This document shows, piece by piece, positions 60,357 through 64,000 of a stretch of DNA of 64,000 nucleotides. The position numbers were made by a program, and so were the translations under genes. How positions within the stretch are numbered: position 1 is the first letter of the stretch; the number at the start of each line of letters is the position of its first letter. The stretch comes from Ananas comosus (lineage: Eukaryota > Streptophyta > Magnoliopsida > Poales > Bromeliaceae): assembly GCF_001540865.1 (NCBI RefSeq), contig NC_033630.1, positions 467,147 to 531,146 of the forward strand. Direction: 5' to 3'. Below the pieces are notes generated by a model. That model did no database searches, was not told the origin of the DNA, and was given only the letters and a program-made list of their open reading frames with translations.

Positions 60357-62663
60357 CCAAGAAGCTATTGACTATCCATTTGTGCTGAGAGGATTGTTGT
60401 GGAAGCTAGCTGAGTTGAACACAAAAAAGTGCCACGTATACTTTTAAGAGACTGGTCAAATTTTAGATAATAATATTTTTTTATAAAAAAGACATTTGAA
60501 CTTTCCTGTTGAGGAAAAAATAATAAAAAAAACAAATAATCAAAAATAAAAAAAATAAAAAGAGATAAGAAGTTGTGAAGTTATATTTAGCCCTTTTCTT
60601 CATTTTTTTTCTTTGTAGGTAATGAGATTTTTTAGAAACGTTTTCAACAGTCTGCCAAGAGTGCAGATGAGTGCGGTCTACATATCAGTCCGTATTTTTG
60701 GATAGTTGTTTAGCGTTTATAGTCCACAGAATTGCAAAGCAAATTGTGCGGATTAAACTTGTAATTTTTTTTTCTAAGAGTAGATTAAAGTACAGCAGAT
60801 AAGGCGGCAAACTTTTGAACAAATGATGGCTTGTAGGATTAATGTTGGGAGATCTACATCAAGTTTATTATACTGAAAATTTATCCCTGGCCACAGGCTA
60901 CATTTTAAATATCTCGCACATTAAAAAAAAAAAAAAAAAATCAGATTATTTTGAGGTGAAATAGTTTTTAAGGAATTGAGCTCATGGCTTACTGATGGTT
61001 CTCCATGACATCTTAGTCAAGAACGATGGTTAATATTTTTTGCTTCTTACATATTTGATGTGGGATCGAATTATAATTACATCAATTCAAACACCTCCAA
61101 ATGAAAAGCCCCAAAATTTGTGGATTTGTCTCCTCTATTTGAAGCCCAAAAACAAAATGGGATTTAACTTAATTTGGAAGCATTACATCTCTCCTATCAT
61201 AGGAGAAATTTCTTGGGCTTAGACCCATTTCGAGCTCGAGCCTAACCTTGGATGATTTGAGTTTCACAACTCGTATCATACTGTGTCGACATTGCGGCGA
61301 ATCGGCCTGTTTACTCTAAGTTGGGTTAGTTAAGCTTTGTCGGCCTACTCGGCCCATTCTAATTAATGTGACTTGTACACTCTATAATAAAATGTAAATT
61401 TTATACCCTAATATTTAAGAATTTTAAAAACTTGTTGGGGCTTTTGGTAAAATAAGAAAGTTAATAAAACACAGGTGTAAATTCTAATCTTTGAGTGGTT
61501 AGGATGAAAATATTACACTAATATACTCGGGTAGTATTTGGTTTAGGTATAACGTGGCTAATAAGCTCTTACTCCCCCGCTGTTCTAGTCGAATAATTGA
61601 AACGCTATTTTCCTTGTTCATAAAAATAAAAATTCAAATTCTCATCTAAGCATAAAATTTAATATATCAATTTTATATCAGGAATAAATAAGAATAATTT
61701 ATTTCTGAATCAAATGTAATCATAAATTCCTCCTTGAATATATAAATATTTTATTCCGGATATACTTTTGATATACTCAAGCATTTGTAATACTTAGTAG
61801 ATAAAAATTATGATCAAACGTGTAGAACGGAATAATATATTCCACTTTCTAGTTAATTTTTTGACATAAGACAAATCATTTTATAGATAAAATTTCTTAT
61901 TTTACCAAATTATTAATGATAAATTTTTTGAAAGAGAAAAAATTCAAATTTTTTTCCTTCAATCATACAGAGAAAAAAAAAATAAAAATCATGCCAAATA
62001 TGTTATTTAAGGATTTTTGAAACTCCCTTTCCCTGGTGATTTCCTGAGGCTTCTTCTCCGCATGGTCAAAAAGTCACCCACCAGGCTTGAAGTAAAATAC
62101 GTATTGACACAATCAAAGGCCACTAAAATCCTAATCACAGCTGACGTGGAAGATTATAATTAGTCAAAGATTAGTGGTTCGCACTCTTGAGAATTGGTCT
62201 CGTTAATTATCCCCTTCTCCATTGTGAATACTACATACCTATAGAACAAGTCAATGTCAACTCCTAATTAAAGAGAGTTCTCCTACACGGTCAACATTAG
62301 ATATTTAACGTTAGTTCATGCGTTGATCTCGTTCACTGTAGTGTGTCTATCATTTTCTCACTGTGTCGTGCATTGCATGAACTAACAATTAATGCTGAGA
62401 TCTTAATGTTAATTATTTGATCTCCTTGTTTGCCTAATTAATCAGTTTTGAACAATTTTGTTTCCATTTGAATCGAGTCTTTTAGTTTTAATACTCATAA
62501 GTCTGATCTCGATATTGTTCCACATTTGCATCATATTAATTTCCTGCATTTTTTCAATTCATTTGGTATAATGTTTTGTTCTTATAATTTTGACTACATC
62601 TAATTTGCTATGAGAATTAATTACTCCAAAATAATACTAGGTCCAAAAAAGGAGAGGAGAAAC

Positions 62664-62805
62664 TGACCGTCCCTAGAGCAAGTGGCAAAGGATTTTGTGG
62701 TTGGTACCCGAGACCCAAGTTCGAATCCGAGTTGATTCACATTTCCAGCTAAGTTTATTTTTAAATGAAATAAACGAAACGGATAGCATGCTATCTATCT
62801 CTAAG
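62664..62805 (+). mobile_element. SINE with the best-preserved B box
   Basis: Starts GACCGTCCCTAGAGCAAGTG, has a near-consensus pol III B box (AGTTCGAATCCGAG) and ends GGATAGCATGCTATCTATCT. Same family as 47878-48034. Poly(A) is reduced and no clean target duplication was found. Confidence 0.75.
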
Positions 62806-63458
62806 AAGAAAGTTTTATTTTTTTTTTTAAATCTCCTTTTTTTAATTAGGAAGTCAAAATGCAAGCCGGAGAAAAAAAATAATAATAATGCACGGTGGAG
62901 TTAGCAACCATTTAGATGAGGGGAAATTATTGCCTATATACTATATATAAATCGCGGCATGAATATACTTTACAAATATTTGCCATTTTTTTTTCCAATT
63001 AAACAAAGATATATTCATTTGTTTCCTTTAATTTTTGAAGTATACTTTTAATTTGAGAATTCAACTCCACGTAGAATCCACGTAATTAAGGAAATCTCTC
63101 TCTTTCTTTCGTTTTTTTGGTCTTCGTTCTTTTTATAAAATTGAAGCAGGGCTATCATTTATGAATGCACACGAATACTAATACAATATTTTTATGATTC
63201 TATATGATCAATGCAATTAATTTCGCACAAAATTATTTTTTAAGTGAAAGTCATGTAATCTATGGAACCGGAGGATCCCACTAGAAAATTCTAAAAAGAT
63301 AAAAAATAAAAATCTCGACTCGGAAAGTTAACTACAATTTTCTTCATTTTGACATAAGAGGTTGAAAAGTAGGCTTACTTTAAATCATGCAGATAATAAT
63401 AACATATGGTGGAGTAGTTGGCATCTCATTACCAATTAATTGTCAATCTATAATTTTT

Positions 63459-63585
63459 TAGAAAAAGATAGTATACTATTCACTTTGCTTATTTTTTAAA
63501 AAAATAAAATTAGATGAAAATATGAATTAATAATTAGAAAGGATTCGAACTTGCGATCTCGAGTACCAACCATAAAGCCTTAATT
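63459..63585 (-). mobile_element. Diverged SINE copy
   Basis: The reverse complement gives GGCTTTATGGTTGGTACTCG, AGTTCGAATCC and a GTATACTATC tail, an old copy of the same SINE family. Confidence 0.6.
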
Positions 63586-64000
63586 GAATTCAAATTCGAA
63601 CATTTGCTCAAATGTAATGGGCTGTTCAGAGAGGTCGGAATTCGTAGAAGTTGAAACTCAATCATCTGACTCCTTAATTATGTAATCTTGTAATGGCGAA
63701 ACATGCATGAATGAGGCAACATTAATTATTAGCAGGAGAATCGTGAGTACTCGCATCTTATTTTCCTTGTTCATATTTTTTTCAGCAAAATAGGAGAGCG
63801 AGTAAAATTGAATAATCAAAATGATAATAGGAGTTGTCTCCAACCACCACCGCCATAGTGTTATTTCGCGTTCACCTGATCCGCGCCTTTCGTGTCGTCA
63901 CCGTTCAGTTCCCATATCATTTTCACTAAGTTTATTTGGTCGCCCTTTTTCCTTTGTTTTTAATGCCGAAGATAGTTGTAATGCCAACAACCATTTATTT

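Larger units (their letters stand above)
57764..62400 (-). mobile_element. Candidate non-autonomous Helitron with a gene-like fragment
   Basis: In minus orientation the element starts with TC (TCTCAGCATT, from 62400) after a flanking A and ends with a GC hairpin (CCGCAGCGAAGCGCGG) and GTTCTATACTAG at 57764, followed by T. TC start, subterminal hairpin, CTAG end and insertion between A and T are the Helitron hallmarks. No Rep/helicase frame is visible, so it is non-autonomous. The interior holds a GC-rich gene-like segment at about 58780-59190, a purine-rich stretch at about 59640-60120, and a single-N assembly join at 57980. Confidence 0.6.
62401..64000. other. AT-rich DNA with SINE copies, no recognised gene
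   Basis: Flanking DNA to the right of the Helitron. It contains two SINE copies. A short minus-strand frame at 63658-63843 includes a hydrophobic, signal-peptide-like start but no known family. Confidence 0.5.

Noticed and set aside
56028..62400. LTR retrotransposon with 1.7-kb LTRs
   Set aside because: The repeats lack TG...CA ends, and the interior has no gag/pol, primer-binding site or polypurine tract; Helitron ends explain the boundaries better.
62695..62740. tRNA gene suggested by a GTTCGAATCC B box
   Set aside because: No cloverleaf or acceptor stem; it is the head of a SINE.

Overview
This is nuclear DNA from a flowering plant. It has short exons with GT-AG introns, AT-rich introns and intergenic DNA, and many plant repeats (MITEs, LINE and SINE copies, Helitron ends, GA/CT and TA microsatellites). 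Families such as Aux/IAA, plastid FatB thioesterase, FAR1-related and ROTUNDIFOLIA-like peptides are plant-specific. GC-rich first exons and Tourist-like MITEs suggest a monocot; that is inference and I do not assign a species. Single N characters at 7923 and 57980 show it is a draft assembly.

Left part (1-17.2 kb), gene-dense: an ISS1/VAS1-type aromatic aminotransferase (minus, nine coding exons, 396 aa) lies head-to-head with a plastid Fe-superoxide dismutase (plus, eight exons, 272 aa). Next come a TDRD3-like protein with an RMI1-type N-terminus and an RG-rich tail (plus, six exons, 428 aa) and a convergent FAR1-related transposase-derived regulator (minus, four coding exons, 801 aa).

Middle part (17.2-42.9 kb), all minus strand: a 54-aa CYSTM peptide gene split by a 2.2-kb intron, a PP2A B' regulatory subunit (two exons, 494 aa), an Aux/IAA repressor (five exons, 222 aa) and a FatB acyl-ACP thioesterase (six coding exons plus a 5'UTR intron, 428 aa). 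Exon joins were chosen so that splice sites, phase and conserved motifs all agree.

Right part (43-64 kb) is mostly repeats. It holds nested MITEs, two 5'-truncated LINEs with target-site duplications, SINEs whose 3' tail resembles the LINE tail, a palindrome-rich element, long fold-back elements and one small gene, a ROTUNDIFOLIA/DEVIL peptide (plus, 58 aa). A 4.6-kb candidate Helitron in minus orientation (57764-62400) carries a GC-rich gene-like fragment and is followed directly by a second copy of its own 5' 1.7 kb.

The genes look like independent housekeeping, hormone, light-signalling and lipid genes; I see no cluster or shared pathway. The most notable features are the mobile-element structures and the two assembly joins. 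No rRNA, tRNA or CRISPR was found.
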